A DNA stretch of 64,000 nt from NCBI GenBank assembly GCA_966212505.1, contig CBIHRS010000020.1:1-64000 (forward strand), written 5' to 3'. The stretch's first letter is position 1. Every line of letters begins with the position of its first letter. The notes under the pieces were generated by a model. That model searched no databases. It was not told where the DNA came from and saw only the letters and a list, made by a program, of their open reading frames with translations. This document shows, piece by piece, positions 16,347 through 24,737 of this stretch. The translations under genes and the position numbers were made by a program. This stretch comes from CAMLIZ01 sp966212505. Its GTDB lineage: Bacteria; Pseudomonadota; Gammaproteobacteria; Burkholderiales; Burkholderiaceae_C.

Positions 16347-16388
16347 TCCGGACCACGGATGAGTCGAAAGCCCCATCCGTGGTCCGGA
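16347..16388. repeat. Perfect 15-bp palindromic stem-loop upstream of flagellin 2
   Basis: TCCGGACCACGGATG and its exact complement flank a 12-base loop. No T tract follows, so it is unlikely to be a simple terminator. It lies 142 bases before the second flagellin start, where it could cap or stabilise a processed flagellin 2 message or bind a regulator. Confidence 0.6.
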
Positions 16389-16530
16389 GCACTGACGCGC
16401 CGCCAGCCCAAAGACGCACGAGGCGTCACTGGAAGCCGCCGGTGAAACGAGCCGGGCTGTGGACTCTTCTGGGGTCCGCGACGCCGGCTTGATCCGCCGG
16501 GAGTCATTGGCTTCTACTGGAGTGCTTGAA

Positions 16531-17379
16531 ATGCCGCAAACCATCAACACCAACATCACGTCGCTGAACGCACAGCGAAACCTGAATTCCTCGCAGACCT
16601 CGCTGGCCACCTCGATGCAGCGCCTGTCGTCGGGCATGCGCGTCAACAGCGCGAAGGACGACGCCGCGGGCCTCGCGATCGCCGAACGCATGAATGCGCA
16701 GATGCGCGGCATGAACGTGGCCATCCGCAACGCCAACGACGGCATCTCGCTGGCCCAGGTGGCCGAAGGCGCGCTGTCGAAGGTGGGCGATGCGCTGCAG
16801 CGCATGCGCGAGCTGGCGCTGCAGGCGCGCAACTCGAGCAACAGCAACAGCGACAAGGACTCCCTGAACAAGGAGTTCGCGCAGCTGCAGAGCGAAATCA
16901 ACCGCGTGATCGGCGGCACCACGTTCAACGGCAAGGCCATCATCGGCGTCGACGGCACGACGATGGACTTCCAGATCGGCGCCAACACGTCGACGCAGGA
17001 CACGATCTCGGTCACCACCTCCAACCTGAACAGCGACGTCAACGTGGCTGCGATCACGGATTCGACCGCGGTGATCGACAGCACGGCCGACTCGACCGCG
17101 ATCGCCTCGGTGATCAGCGCGATCGACGCCACGCTCGACACGGTGAACAACCAGCGCGCGACCTTCGGCTCGGTGCAGTCGCGCTTCGAGGCGATCATCG
17201 CCAACCTGCAGGTCGGCGTCGAAAACCAGGCCGCCGCCCGCAGCCGCATCATGGATGCCGACTACGCGGCCGAAACCGCGAACCTGTCGCGCTCGCAGAT
17301 CCTGCAGCAGGCCGGCACCGCGATGGTGGCGCAGGCCAACCAGCTGCCGCAGCAGGTGCTGAAGCTGCTGCAAGGTTGA
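16531..17379 (+). CDS. fliC: Flagellin 2
   Basis: A 282-residue paralogue of flagellin 1, nearly identical in the D0/D1 ends and in a long central stretch (NSDKDSLNKEFAQLQSEIN, VIGGTTFNGKAIIG), with most differences in the Ser/Thr-rich middle and near the N-terminus (MPQTINTNITSLNAQRNL). The ATG at 16531 is chosen: GGAG lies 8 bases before it and flagellins start at this point, although the frame is open further upstream. Two flagellins allow mixed or switchable filaments; which is dominant cannot be told from sequence, but flagellin 1 has the clearer promoters. Confidence 0.96.
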   Translation: MPQTINTNITSLNAQRNLNSSQTSLATSMQRLSSGMRVNSAKDDAAGLAIAERMNAQMRGMNVAIRNANDGISLAQVAEGALSKVGDALQRMRELALQARNSSNSNSDKDSLNKEFAQLQSEINRVIGGTTFNGKAIIGVDGTTMDFQIGANTSTQDTISVTTSNLNSDVNVAAITDSTAVIDSTADSTAIASVISAIDATLDTVNNQRATFGSVQSRFEAIIANLQVGVENQAAARSRIMDADYAAETANLSRSQILQQAGTAMVAQANQLPQQVLKLLQG

Positions 17380-17394
17380 TGACATGGCGCCCCC

Positions 17395-17414
17395 GACCGT
17401 GGAGTACCACGGTC
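17395..17414 (+). terminator. Possible terminator hairpin after flagellin 2
   Basis: GACCGTGG and CCACGGTC pair across AGTA just past the flagellin 2 stop, followed by a second C5/G5 inverted repeat but no T tract. Termination may be partial. Confidence 0.4.
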
Positions 17415-17470
17415 ACCCCCCAAGGGGGTTCGGCCCGGCCTTGAGGCGGCTCTGCGCCCGGGCCGCGTGT

Positions 17471-17498
17471 TCAAGTTCCCCCGGCCTCGCGCCGATAT
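17471..17498 (+). promoter_or_regulatory. Sigma-28 (FliA) promoter of fliD
   Basis: TCAAGTTC, 12 bases, GCCGATAT, 84 bases before the fliD start. Both boxes match those seen before the other late flagellar genes in this window. Confidence 0.7.
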
Positions 17499-17581
17499 AC
17501 CCGTCGTCCGGCCGCGGTCGCATAGCAGCGGCCGCCCCGGACGATGTTCGTTTCTGAAGCGGAAAAGATCGGAGTGCAGCG

Positions 17582-19024
17582 ATGAGCATTACCTCGCTGG
17601 GCGTGGGCAGCGGCCTCGATGCCGAAACCATCGTCTCGAAGCTGGTGGCGATCGAGCGCCAGCCGATCAACCAGCTGCAGACCGAGAAGAAGACACTGGA
17701 CACCGAGGTCTCCAGCTTCGGCAAGGTGCAGAGCTACATGTCGGCGCTGCGCGACGCGGCCCGCCGGCTCACCGACGACAGCACCTGGGGTGCCGTGACC
17801 TCCAGTTCGTCGGACGCCACCGCCATCGGCGTGAGCGCCGGCGATGGCGCGGCCGTGGGCAGCTACAGCATCTCGGTCGACCGGCTGGCGATGGCGCAGT
17901 CGGTCACCAGCGCGCCGTTCGCCGCCAGCACCACCACGGTGGGCCAGGGCGTGATGACGCTCACGCTGGGCAGCTGGAGCGACGACCTGAGCACCTTCAC
18001 CGCCAAGAGCGGCGCTACGCCGGTCGACATCAGCATCGCGGCGACCGACACGCTGGCCGACATCCGCAACAAGATCAACGGTGCGGGCGCCGGCGTGATC
18101 GCCTCGATCGTCACCGACGCCAGCGGCGCACGGCTGTCGATCCGCTCCAAGGACACCGGGCTAGAAAACGGCTTCCAGCTCACGGTCAACGATGCCGACG
18201 GCATCGACGAGGATGCCTCCGGCCTCTCCCAGCTGGCCTACGACCCGCTGTCGGGCACCAACCAGATGACGCGCAACCAGGCGGCGCAGAACGCGCTGGC
18301 CAACATCAACGGCATCGGCATCGAGTCGGCGAGCAACACGCTGTCCAACGTGCTGGACGGGCTCACCGTCTCGCTGAACAAGACCGTCGCCGCGGCCTCG
18401 CCGATCACGCTCACCGTGTCGCAGGACAACGACTCGATGCGCAAGGCGATGACCGACTTCGCGAGCGCCTACAACGACGCGATGAAATACCTGCGCGACC
18501 AGACGGCCTACGACCCCACCACCAAGAAAGGCGGTCCGCTGCAGGGCGACCGCACCGCGATCAGCCTGATCTCGCAGTTGCGCACGCTGGCCGGCGGCAG
18601 CACCAGCGCCTCCAGCGTGTTCGCCCGCCTCACCGACATCGGCCTCGAGCCGCAGAAGGACGGCTCGCTGTCGACCAAGGCCGACAAGATGACCAGCGCG
18701 CTCGGCAACCTGGCCGAGCTGAAGAAGATGTTCGCCACGGTGGACGCCACCGGCACCGGCGGCGCCACCAACGGCATCGGCCAGCAGTTCCGCAACTACG
18801 GCGATGGCCTGCTCGGCGTCGACAGCGTGTTCGACAGCCGCACCGACAGCCTGAACGCCCGCATCAAGAGCAACACCGACCGGCAGGCCCGGCTGGAGGA
18901 GCTGGCCTCGGCCTACGAGAAGCGGCTGCGCGCGCAATACCAGGCGCTGGACACCCAGATGGGCTCGCTGAATAGCCTCTCCGGCTACGTATCGCAGCAG
19001 ATGAAGCTGCTCAGCAGCGGCTGA
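17582..19024 (+). CDS. fliD: Flagellar filament cap protein (hook-associated protein 2)
   Basis: A 480-residue capping protein that forms the oligomeric lid on the filament tip and drives flagellin folding. The N-terminal D0 (ITSLGVGSGLDAETIVSKLVA) and following ERQPINQL coiled coil are diagnostic, as is the C-terminal helix (NARIKSNTDRQARLEELAS, then EKRLRAQYQALDTQMGSLNSLSGYVSQQM). The middle is the Thr/Ala-rich D2/D3 region. GGAG lies 7 bases before the ATG, and a sigma-28 promoter lies upstream. A terminator follows, then fliS. Confidence 0.95.
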   Translation: MSITSLGVGSGLDAETIVSKLVAIERQPINQLQTEKKTLDTEVSSFGKVQSYMSALRDAARRLTDDSTWGAVTSSSSDATAIGVSAGDGAAVGSYSISVDRLAMAQSVTSAPFAASTTTVGQGVMTLTLGSWSDDLSTFTAKSGATPVDISIAATDTLADIRNKINGAGAGVIASIVTDASGARLSIRSKDTGLENGFQLTVNDADGIDEDASGLSQLAYDPLSGTNQMTRNQAAQNALANINGIGIESASNTLSNVLDGLTVSLNKTVAAASPITLTVSQDNDSMRKAMTDFASAYNDAMKYLRDQTAYDPTTKKGGPLQGDRTAISLISQLRTLAGGSTSASSVFARLTDIGLEPQKDGSLSTKADKMTSALGNLAELKKMFATVDATGTGGATNGIGQQFRNYGDGLLGVDSVFDSRTDSLNARIKSNTDRQARLEELASAYEKRLRAQYQALDTQMGSLNSLSGYVSQQMKLLSSG

Positions 19025-19057
19025 GCGCCGCGGAACGCCTGCCGCACCGCAGCATCC

Positions 19058-19095
19058 AACGGCCGGCCGCGCAAGCGGGCCGGCCGTTCTTCTTG
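19058..19095 (+). terminator. Terminator between fliD and fliS
   Basis: Eleven-base arms AACGGCCGGCC and GGCCGGCCGTT with a 9-base loop, followed by CTTCTTG, 34 bases past the fliD stop. Confidence 0.65.
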
Positions 19096-19134
19096 AGGCG
19101 GTTAAACGGGGTGAAGCACCCACTAACAGGGGAT

Positions 19135-19161
19135 TCAAGTTCTGCCGAGGCTGGCCGAAAA
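19135..19161 (+). promoter_or_regulatory. Sigma-28 (FliA) promoter of the fliS-fliT-ycgR group
   Basis: TCAAGTTC, 11 bases, GCCGAAAA, 33 bases before the fliS ATG. The spacing (TCAA-15-GCCG) is the enterobacterial optimum. Confidence 0.75.
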
Positions 19162-19194
19162 CCCTAGCAGTCAGTAGCAGAAAGCTTCTCCACC

Positions 19195-19632
19195 ATGTTC
19201 GCGACGATGAGCCGATTCGCTTCCCCCAAGAGCCTGAGCAGCGTCTACCGCAAGACGGGCGTCGAGATCGACGTGCATGCGGCAACGCCGCATCGCCTGG
19301 TCGAGATGCTGTTCGACGGCGTGATGGAAGCCCTGGCCCAGGCCCGCGGCGCCATCCAGAGCGGCAACATCCCGCTGAAGGCGCATGCGATCGGACGCGC
19401 GGTGCGCATCCTCGACGAAGGCCTGAAGGCTGCACTGAACCTCAAGGATGGCGGCCGCCTCGCGGCCGACCTGAACGAACTCTATGCCTACCTGACGCTG
19501 CGCCTGACCCAGGCCAATCTGCGCAACGACGAGCAGGCCCTCGACGAATGCAAGCGGCTGATCCAGCCGCTGCAACAAGCCTGGGCCGAAATCGGCCCTG
19601 AAGTCAACAACGGCAAGGGAGCAGGCCGGTGA
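19195..19632 (+). CDS. fliS: Flagellin export chaperone FliS
   Basis: A 145-residue helical chaperone that binds the flagellin C-terminus in the cytoplasm and keeps it from polymerising before export. Family marks are the YRKTGVEIDVHAATPHRLVEMLFDG stretch near residue 19-43, the helix ending in AIGRAVRILDEGLKAAL and the YAYLTLRLTQANLRND segment. The ATG at 19195 or the one at 19207 could be used. Its stop overlaps the next start by 4 bases. Confidence 0.94.
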   Translation: MFATMSRFASPKSLSSVYRKTGVEIDVHAATPHRLVEMLFDGVMEALAQARGAIQSGNIPLKAHAIGRAVRILDEGLKAALNLKDGGRLAADLNELYAYLTLRLTQANLRNDEQALDECKRLIQPLQQAWAEIGPEVNNGKGAGR

Positions 19633-20000
19633 ACGAACACGACGACACGCCCACGATGGTTCATCCTTCCGACGACACGTCGCCCCGCAGGTCCGACATG
19701 AGCACAGCCAATCTTCTCAGCTACTACGAAGCGATCGAGCAGGCCAGCAGCGAGATGCTGTCGGCCGCCCGCTCCGGCAACTGGGACCAGGTGGTCAAGC
19801 TCGAGGGCGCCTGCGTGCTGCTGATCTCGCAGCTCAAGCACGCGGCCCGCGACCAGGAGCTGAAGCCGGAAGAGGCGCAGCTGAAGTCGCGCATCATGCA
19901 GCGCATCCTCGTCAACGACGCCGAGATCCGCCACCTGGCCGAGCCCTGGCTCGAAGACCTCGACAACATGATGGCCGGCAAGCCCAAGACGCTGCATTGA
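19629..20000 (+). CDS. fliT: FliT-like flagellar chaperone
   Basis: A 123-residue, helical, acidic protein immediately after fliS, with the FliT layout (LLSYYEAIEQASSEMLSAARSG, then WDQVVKLEGACVLLISQLK). FliT proteins chaperone FliD and can inhibit the FlhDC activator. The GTG at 19629 couples to fliS (GTGA); an internal ATG at 19698, just before MSTANLLSYY, would give a 100-residue product closer to the usual family length. Identity is supported mostly by position and helix pattern. Confidence 0.75.
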   Translation: MNEHDDTPTMVHPSDDTSPRRSDMSTANLLSYYEAIEQASSEMLSAARSGNWDQVVKLEGACVLLISQLKHAARDQELKPEEAQLKSRIMQRILVNDAEIRHLAEPWLEDLDNMMAGKPKTLH

Positions 20001-20018
20001 TGAACCGCGGGGAGACCC

Positions 20019-20765
20019 ATGTTCTTCGACACCCAGCCTGCTCCCGTTGGTGATGGCATGGACGAATTCCGGGTCAACGCACCGGCCGAGGTGGTCCGCC
20101 TGCTGAAGTCGCTGGTCGACGACAGCGTGGCGGTGCACCTGAGCGGGCCGGACGGCACGCACTACACCACCACGTTGTGGACGGTCGATGCGCACCAGCG
20201 GCGCCTGAGCTTCAGCGCCGACGCCGATGCGCCGCAGCTGCATGCGCTGGTCGAAGCCGGCGAAGCCACCGCGGTGGCCTACCTCGACAGCGTGAAGCTG
20301 CAGTTCGACGTGACCGGGCTGGTGCAGGTGAGCAGCAACCGCACGACGGCGCTGCAGGCCGACCTGCCGAACGAGCTGTTCCGCTTCCAGCGCCGCAACA
20401 GCTTCCGCGTGCGCACGCTGCCCCGCACCTCGCCGACGGCGCATTTCCGCCACCCGGCGATCCCCGACATGATGCTCAGCCTGCGCGTGCTCGACGTGAG
20501 CACCGGCGGCTGCGCCCTCTTCCTGCCCGACGACGTGCCGGCGCTGTCGCCCGGCGTACGCGTGCACAAGGTGCGCATCGAGCTCGACCCCAACACCCGC
20601 TTCGAATCGGGGCTGCAGCTGTGCCATGTGACCTCGCTGAACCCGCAATCGCACGGCGTGCGGCTGGGCTGCGAGCTGCAGCAGCTGTCGGGCGAAGCGC
20701 AGCGAACGCTGCAGCGCTACATCGACCAGACACAGAAGCGCCGGCGGCTGCTGTCGCTCGATTGA
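20019..20765 (+). CDS. ycgR: Flagellar brake protein YcgR (PilZ domain, c-di-GMP receptor)
   Basis: A 248-residue protein with an N-terminal YcgR domain (about 15-120) and a C-terminal PilZ domain (about 125-240). The c-di-GMP motifs are present: RRNSFR (RxxxR) at the domain junction and DVSTGGC (D/NxSxxG). When loaded with c-di-GMP such proteins bind the motor and slow rotation. A GGGGAG ribosome site precedes the ATG. It follows fliT by 18 bases and closes the sigma-28 group, so brake and filament parts are made together. Confidence 0.9.
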   Translation: MFFDTQPAPVGDGMDEFRVNAPAEVVRLLKSLVDDSVAVHLSGPDGTHYTTTLWTVDAHQRRLSFSADADAPQLHALVEAGEATAVAYLDSVKLQFDVTGLVQVSSNRTTALQADLPNELFRFQRRNSFRVRTLPRTSPTAHFRHPAIPDMMLSLRVLDVSTGGCALFLPDDVPALSPGVRVHKVRIELDPNTRFESGLQLCHVTSLNPQSHGVRLGCELQQLSGEAQRTLQRYIDQTQKRRRLLSLD

Positions 20766-21314
20766 TCAGCGCTTCTGCGCGACGGTCCAGCCCTTCAGGG
20801 CATTGAGCGTGTTGGCCACGTGCTTGAACGGATTCAGGCTCGTGTACTGATAGACGATCCTGCTGTTGGGCGCGATCACGTACGACACGCGGTTGGCGTA
20901 TTCGGGCTTCAGCGTCAGCACCGCGTCGTACGACTTCATGATGCTCTGGTCGGCATCGGCCAGCACCGCGAACTTGCCGCGGCATTCAGTGACCGAGAAG
21001 CGGTTGAGCGTGTCGATGTCGTCATGCGACACCCCCACCACCGTGGCGCCCAGCGCCTTGAACTGGTCGACCGCCTCGGCGAACTGGTGCGCCTCCACCG
21101 TGCAGGCCTGTGAAAACGCCGCCGGGTAGAAATACAGCACCACCGGCCCGCTCTTCAAGGTTTCCGCCAGCGAGAAGCGGAACACCTTGCCGCCCAGCGA
21201 CCCCTGCGTCGCGAAATCGGGCGCCTTGTCATCCACATCCAGCGAAGCACGGACGGGCCATGCGGCGGACGCGGCGGCGCCCCCCAAGGCTGACAACACC
21301 AGACGACGGTTCAT
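20766..21314 (-). CDS. Exported peroxiredoxin (thioredoxin-fold, BCP/AhpC-like)
   Basis: A 182-residue peroxide-reducing enzyme. The start MNRRLVLSALGG... gives an export signal with two Arg and a hydrophobic run ending near WPVRASLD, so the enzyme probably acts in the periplasm; the RR is only loosely Tat-like. The core has FYPAAFSQACTVEA, in which the Cys is the peroxidatic residue, GVSHDDIDTLNRF, and a second Cys in TECRGKF that may resolve. The stop abuts the convergent ycgR stop. Much longer in-frame upstream sequence is antisense to the next gene and is not believed. Confidence 0.87.
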   Translation of the reverse strand: MNRRLVLSALGGAAASAAWPVRASLDVDDKAPDFATQGSLGGKVFRFSLAETLKSGPVVLYFYPAAFSQACTVEAHQFAEAVDQFKALGATVVGVSHDDIDTLNRFSVTECRGKFAVLADADQSIMKSYDAVLTLKPEYANRVSYVIAPNSRIVYQYTSLNPFKHVANTLNALKGWTVAQKR

Positions 21315-21434
21315 TGCGTATCCTCTGCGGAGGCAAAGCTGTAAGACATGCGGGCGGGTCGGCGACCACCGCTTATTGTTACGCCACCCGCGCCACCCTG
21401 GATGCCTTTGACCCCTCTCGCCCCGTTGATCCCG

Positions 21435-23030
21435 ATGCCCCTCTCGCCCGCCCGCCTGGCCGCCCTGCTCCTCGCCTGCCTGGCGCTGCTGCTCGCCACC
21501 GGCTGCGCCAGCCTGCCGCAAGGCGTGCAGCGCACGCCCAGCCAGGCCATTCCCGCCAGCACCGCCACCACGCTCGGCAAGATCGCCGCCGACTCCTCGC
21601 CTTCGCCCGAACTCACGGGTTTCAGGCTGATGCCGATCGGCTCCTTCGCGCTCAACACCCGCGTCGCGCTGGTGCAGCGCGCGGAGAAATCGCTCGACCT
21701 GCAGTACTACCACATCGAGAACGACGAGACCGGCCGCTACCTGCTGCGCGCGCTGCGCGAAGCCGGGCTGCGCGGCGTGCGCGTGCGCCTGCTGGTCGAC
21801 GACCTCTACAACGCCGGCAACGACCCGCTGCTGCTCGGGCTGGCCGCCACGCCCAACGTCGAGGTGCGGCTGTTCAACCCCTTCCCCGCCGGCCGCGACG
21901 GCTTCGCATCGCGCTTCATCGCCTCGCTGGCCGATTTCCGGCGCGTGAACCACCGCATGCACAACAAGCTGTTCATCGCCGATGGCGCGATGGCAGTGGC
22001 CGGCGGGCGCAACATCGCCAACGAATACTTCATGCGCGATGCCAACGCCAACTTCGTCGACCTCGATGCCTTCATCACCGGCGCGCTGGTGCCGCAGCTG
22101 GCCACGCTGTTCGACCGCTACTGGAACAGCGAGGTCGTGTTCCCGCTGCACGCCATCGTGCCGCCGGATGGCACCCCCGAAGCGCTGCAGCAGCGCTTCG
22201 ACCGCCTCACCGCGCTCGACACCACGCCGCCACCCGAGGCCCCGCCGGAGAACGACGTGCTGGGCTACGGCCCGATCTCCGGCGAACTCGACGACGGCCG
22301 CCTCGGCCTGATCTGGGCCGCGGCCAATGCCTACGCCGATTCGCCCGACAAGATCCACGGCATGGCCGCCAGCTATGCGCTGGTGCCGCTGCAGGACGTG
22401 GAGAGCGTGCGCTACAACGTGCTCGAGCAGATGCGCCGCGCGCAGAAGGAGATCGTGATGACCTCGCCCTACCTGATCCCGGGCGAGGCCGGCATGGCGA
22501 TGATGCGCGAGACCCGCAGCCGCGGCGTCGCTTTTCGCGTGCTGACCAATTCGCTGGCCGCCACCGACGAGCCGCTGGTGCACACCGGCTACCGGCGCTA
22601 CCGCACGCAGATGCTCAAGCTCGGCGTCGATGTCTACGAGCTCAGCCCCACCCGCGTGAAACGCAACCTGCGCCTGGGCATGTTCGGCAGCACGCACGGC
22701 CGGCTGCATGCCAAGACCGCGGTGATCGACCGCCAGACGGTCTTCATCGGCTCGATGAACTTCGACCCGCGCTCCGAGAAGCACAACACCGAGATGGCCG
22801 TGATCGTGCAGAGCCCGCAGCTCGCGCGCGAGGTGCTGCGCCTGATGGACCTCGACAAGCTGCAGGCCTCGTACCGCGTGCGGATGTCGAAAGCCAACGA
22901 ATACCAGCTCGAATGGCTGACCACCGATGATGACGGCGAAGTCGTGCTCTACGAAGAGCCGGACACCACCTTCTGGCAGCGCTTCATGCTGCAGCTGCTG
23001 GCGCCGCTGGCGCCTGAGGAGCTCCTGTAG
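21435..23030 (+). CDS. Phospholipase D-family lipoprotein, cardiolipin synthase ClsC-like
   Basis: A 531-residue protein of the phospholipase D superfamily that would join two phospholipids to make cardiolipin. Both catalytic HKD motifs are present: HNKLFIADGAMAVAGGRN near residue 175 and HAKTAVIDRQTVFIGSMN near 425. The start at 21435 yields a lipoprotein signal (LLLACLALLLATGC lipobox), so it is anchored at the envelope. The two-HKD layout plus lipobox resembles ClsC/YmdC. The LysR gene begins 2 bases after its stop. Confidence 0.87.
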   Translation: MPLSPARLAALLLACLALLLATGCASLPQGVQRTPSQAIPASTATTLGKIAADSSPSPELTGFRLMPIGSFALNTRVALVQRAEKSLDLQYYHIENDETGRYLLRALREAGLRGVRVRLLVDDLYNAGNDPLLLGLAATPNVEVRLFNPFPAGRDGFASRFIASLADFRRVNHRMHNKLFIADGAMAVAGGRNIANEYFMRDANANFVDLDAFITGALVPQLATLFDRYWNSEVVFPLHAIVPPDGTPEALQQRFDRLTALDTTPPPEAPPENDVLGYGPISGELDDGRLGLIWAAANAYADSPDKIHGMAASYALVPLQDVESVRYNVLEQMRRAQKEIVMTSPYLIPGEAGMAMMRETRSRGVAFRVLTNSLAATDEPLVHTGYRRYRTQMLKLGVDVYELSPTRVKRNLRLGMFGSTHGRLHAKTAVIDRQTVFIGSMNFDPRSEKHNTEMAVIVQSPQLAREVLRLMDLDKLQASYRVRMSKANEYQLEWLTTDDDGEVVLYEEPDTTFWQRFMLQLLAPLAPEELL

Positions 23031-23032
23031 CG

Positions 23033-23950
23033 ATGGCGCTCACCGCACCTGCCCGCACATCGTCGGCGCTCGACTGGGATGACCTGCGCATCGCGCTGGC
23101 GGTGGCCGAACACGCCACGCTCTCGGCCGCGGCAGCCCACCTGCGCATCAGCCATCCCACGCTGTCGCGCCGGTTGCAGCTGATGGAGCGCCGGCTCGGT
23201 GCGCGGCTGTTCGACCGCACGCCCTCGGGCCTGCGCCTCACGCCCGCCGGCGAAGAGGTGCAACAGCTGGCGCAGCGCCTGCGCGACGACATTGCCGCGC
23301 TCGAGCGCCGCATCGGCGGCCGCGACGCAGGCAGTGACGAACCAGTCCGCCTGACCGCGCCCGATGCGGTGGCCGAATACCTGCTGCCCGGCCTGCTGGC
23401 CGATCTATCCAGGCAGCAGCCGGCGCTGAAGATCCACCTGATCGTGTCCAACCAGGTGCTGTCGCTGGCGCAGCGCGCGGCCGACATCGCGCTGCGCATC
23501 ACCGAGAGCCCCGACGACACGCTGCGCGGGCGCCGCATCGGCACGGTCGCGATGGCCGTCTACGCGGCCCGCAGCCTCGGCGCGCATGAATCGCCCGATC
23601 GCCTCACCGGCCAGCCCTGGGTCGGCTTCGATGCGGCGCTGGCCTGCAGCAAGCCGGGCGCATGGGTCGCGCGCCACGTGGCCGACAGCGACGTCTGCTT
23701 CCGCGCCAACACCCTGCTCGGCGCGGCGCAGGCGGTGCGTGCGGGCATCGGCTGCGCGGTATTGCCCTGCTTCGTCGGCGGGGCGATCCCGGAGCTGGTC
23801 CGCATCGGCGAGCCGATTGCGGAGCTTGCGCTGCCGATGTGGCTGCTGGTCCATGCCAACATCGCGCGCCTGCCGCGGATCCGCCGGGCCTCCGATGCGC
23901 TGGCCGCCGGGCTGGCGCAGGCGGCGCCGCTGCTCAACGGCAGCGCCTAA
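23033..23950 (+). CDS. LysR-family transcriptional regulator
   Basis: A 305-residue regulator with a winged helix at residues about 14-72 (DDLRIALAVAEHATLSAAAAHL, SHPTLSRRLQLMERRLGARLFDRT) and a periplasmic-binding-like effector domain after. It starts 2 bases after the cardiolipin synthase gene and may be co-transcribed with it. Its stop overlaps the convergent GST gene by 4 bases. The target is unknown; no divergent partner is next to it. Confidence 0.9.
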   Translation: MALTAPARTSSALDWDDLRIALAVAEHATLSAAAAHLRISHPTLSRRLQLMERRLGARLFDRTPSGLRLTPAGEEVQQLAQRLRDDIAALERRIGGRDAGSDEPVRLTAPDAVAEYLLPGLLADLSRQQPALKIHLIVSNQVLSLAQRAADIALRITESPDDTLRGRRIGTVAMAVYAARSLGAHESPDRLTGQPWVGFDAALACSKPGAWVARHVADSDVCFRANTLLGAAQAVRAGIGCAVLPCFVGGAIPELVRIGEPIAELALPMWLLVHANIARLPRIRRASDALAAGLAQAAPLLNGSA

Positions 23951-24624
23951 GCCACGCCGCGTTCGGTCATCAGGCGCGACAGGTGCGAGCCGCGGCTGGC
24001 GAGGTAGCGCACGAAGATCTCCGCATAGTCCAACACCACCGCCTGCTGCACGCTCGCGCGCGCCGCCAGCGCCGCGCGATATGCCGGCACCCGCCGCAGG
24101 CCGTTGAAGATGCCGACGTCGCCGATCCGGTCGAAGGTATCGAACAGCCGGAACACCGGTGCGAACGCCGCATCCACCAGGCAGAAGCGCGCGCCCGAGA
24201 AATACGGCCCCTCGCCGAGGTGGCGCTCCAGCCAGGCGAAACGGGCGGCCAGGTCGGTGCAGCGGCGCTCGAAGGCGGCCGCGTCGAGCGCGGTATAGAA
24301 CCCGAACACATCGGCGATCAGCGCCGACGCGAACTCGGCCCAGCTGCGATGGCGCGCCCGCTCCAGAGGATCGGCGGGATGCAGCGGCACATCAGGCCAC
24401 AGCTCTTCGATGCACTCGCAGATCACCGAGGTCTCGAAGACCACCGCATCGGCCACCCGCAGCACCGGCACCTTGCCGAGGGGCGAGATCTGCACGAACC
24501 AGTCGGGCTTGTTCGCGAGATCGATGTAGTTGCGCTCGAACGCCAGCCCTTTCTCGATCAACTGGATCGCGGCGCGCTGCGTGTAGGGACAAAGATGGTT
24601 GCTGACCAATTCGAAAACCGCCAT
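23947..24624 (-). CDS. Glutathione S-transferase family protein
   Basis: A 225-residue protein with the thioredoxin-like N-domain (LVSNHLCPYTQRAAIQL, where CPYTQR marks a Cys-type omega-like or DHAR-like site; cis-Pro at GKVPVL; FETSVICECIEE) and an all-helical C-domain. It would conjugate or reduce using glutathione in the cytoplasm. The substrate is unknown. Confidence 0.9.
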   Translation of the reverse strand: MAVFELVSNHLCPYTQRAAIQLIEKGLAFERNYIDLANKPDWFVQISPLGKVPVLRVADAVVFETSVICECIEELWPDVPLHPADPLERARHRSWAEFASALIADVFGFYTALDAAAFERRCTDLAARFAWLERHLGEGPYFSGARFCLVDAAFAPVFRLFDTFDRIGDVGIFNGLRRVPAYRAALAARASVQQAVVLDYAEIFVRYLASRGSHLSRLMTERGVA

Positions 24625-24737
24625 TCGTGGGCTCCATGCTTGGTGGATGGGCGCCCCGCGGCGCCCGGGCCTGCACGGTAGCCCGCGCCCCTGCGGCAGA
24701 ACATCGAAAGTTTTTTCAGGCGGCTGTGCGGGGATGT

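Larger units (their letters stand above)
16157..16530. other. 374-base gap between the two flagellin genes
   Basis: It contains a strong terminator (16250-16289), a perfect 15-base-pair palindromic stem (16347-16388) and the second flagellin's ribosome site. I see no convincing sigma-28 promoter here, unlike the other late flagellar genes, and no open frame that looks coding. Confidence 0.5.

Noticed and set aside
20766..22784. 672-codon minus-strand frame including the peroxiredoxin
   Set aside because: The upstream 490 codons are antisense to the cardiolipin synthase gene and low in complexity; the real peroxiredoxin starts at 21314 with a signal peptide.
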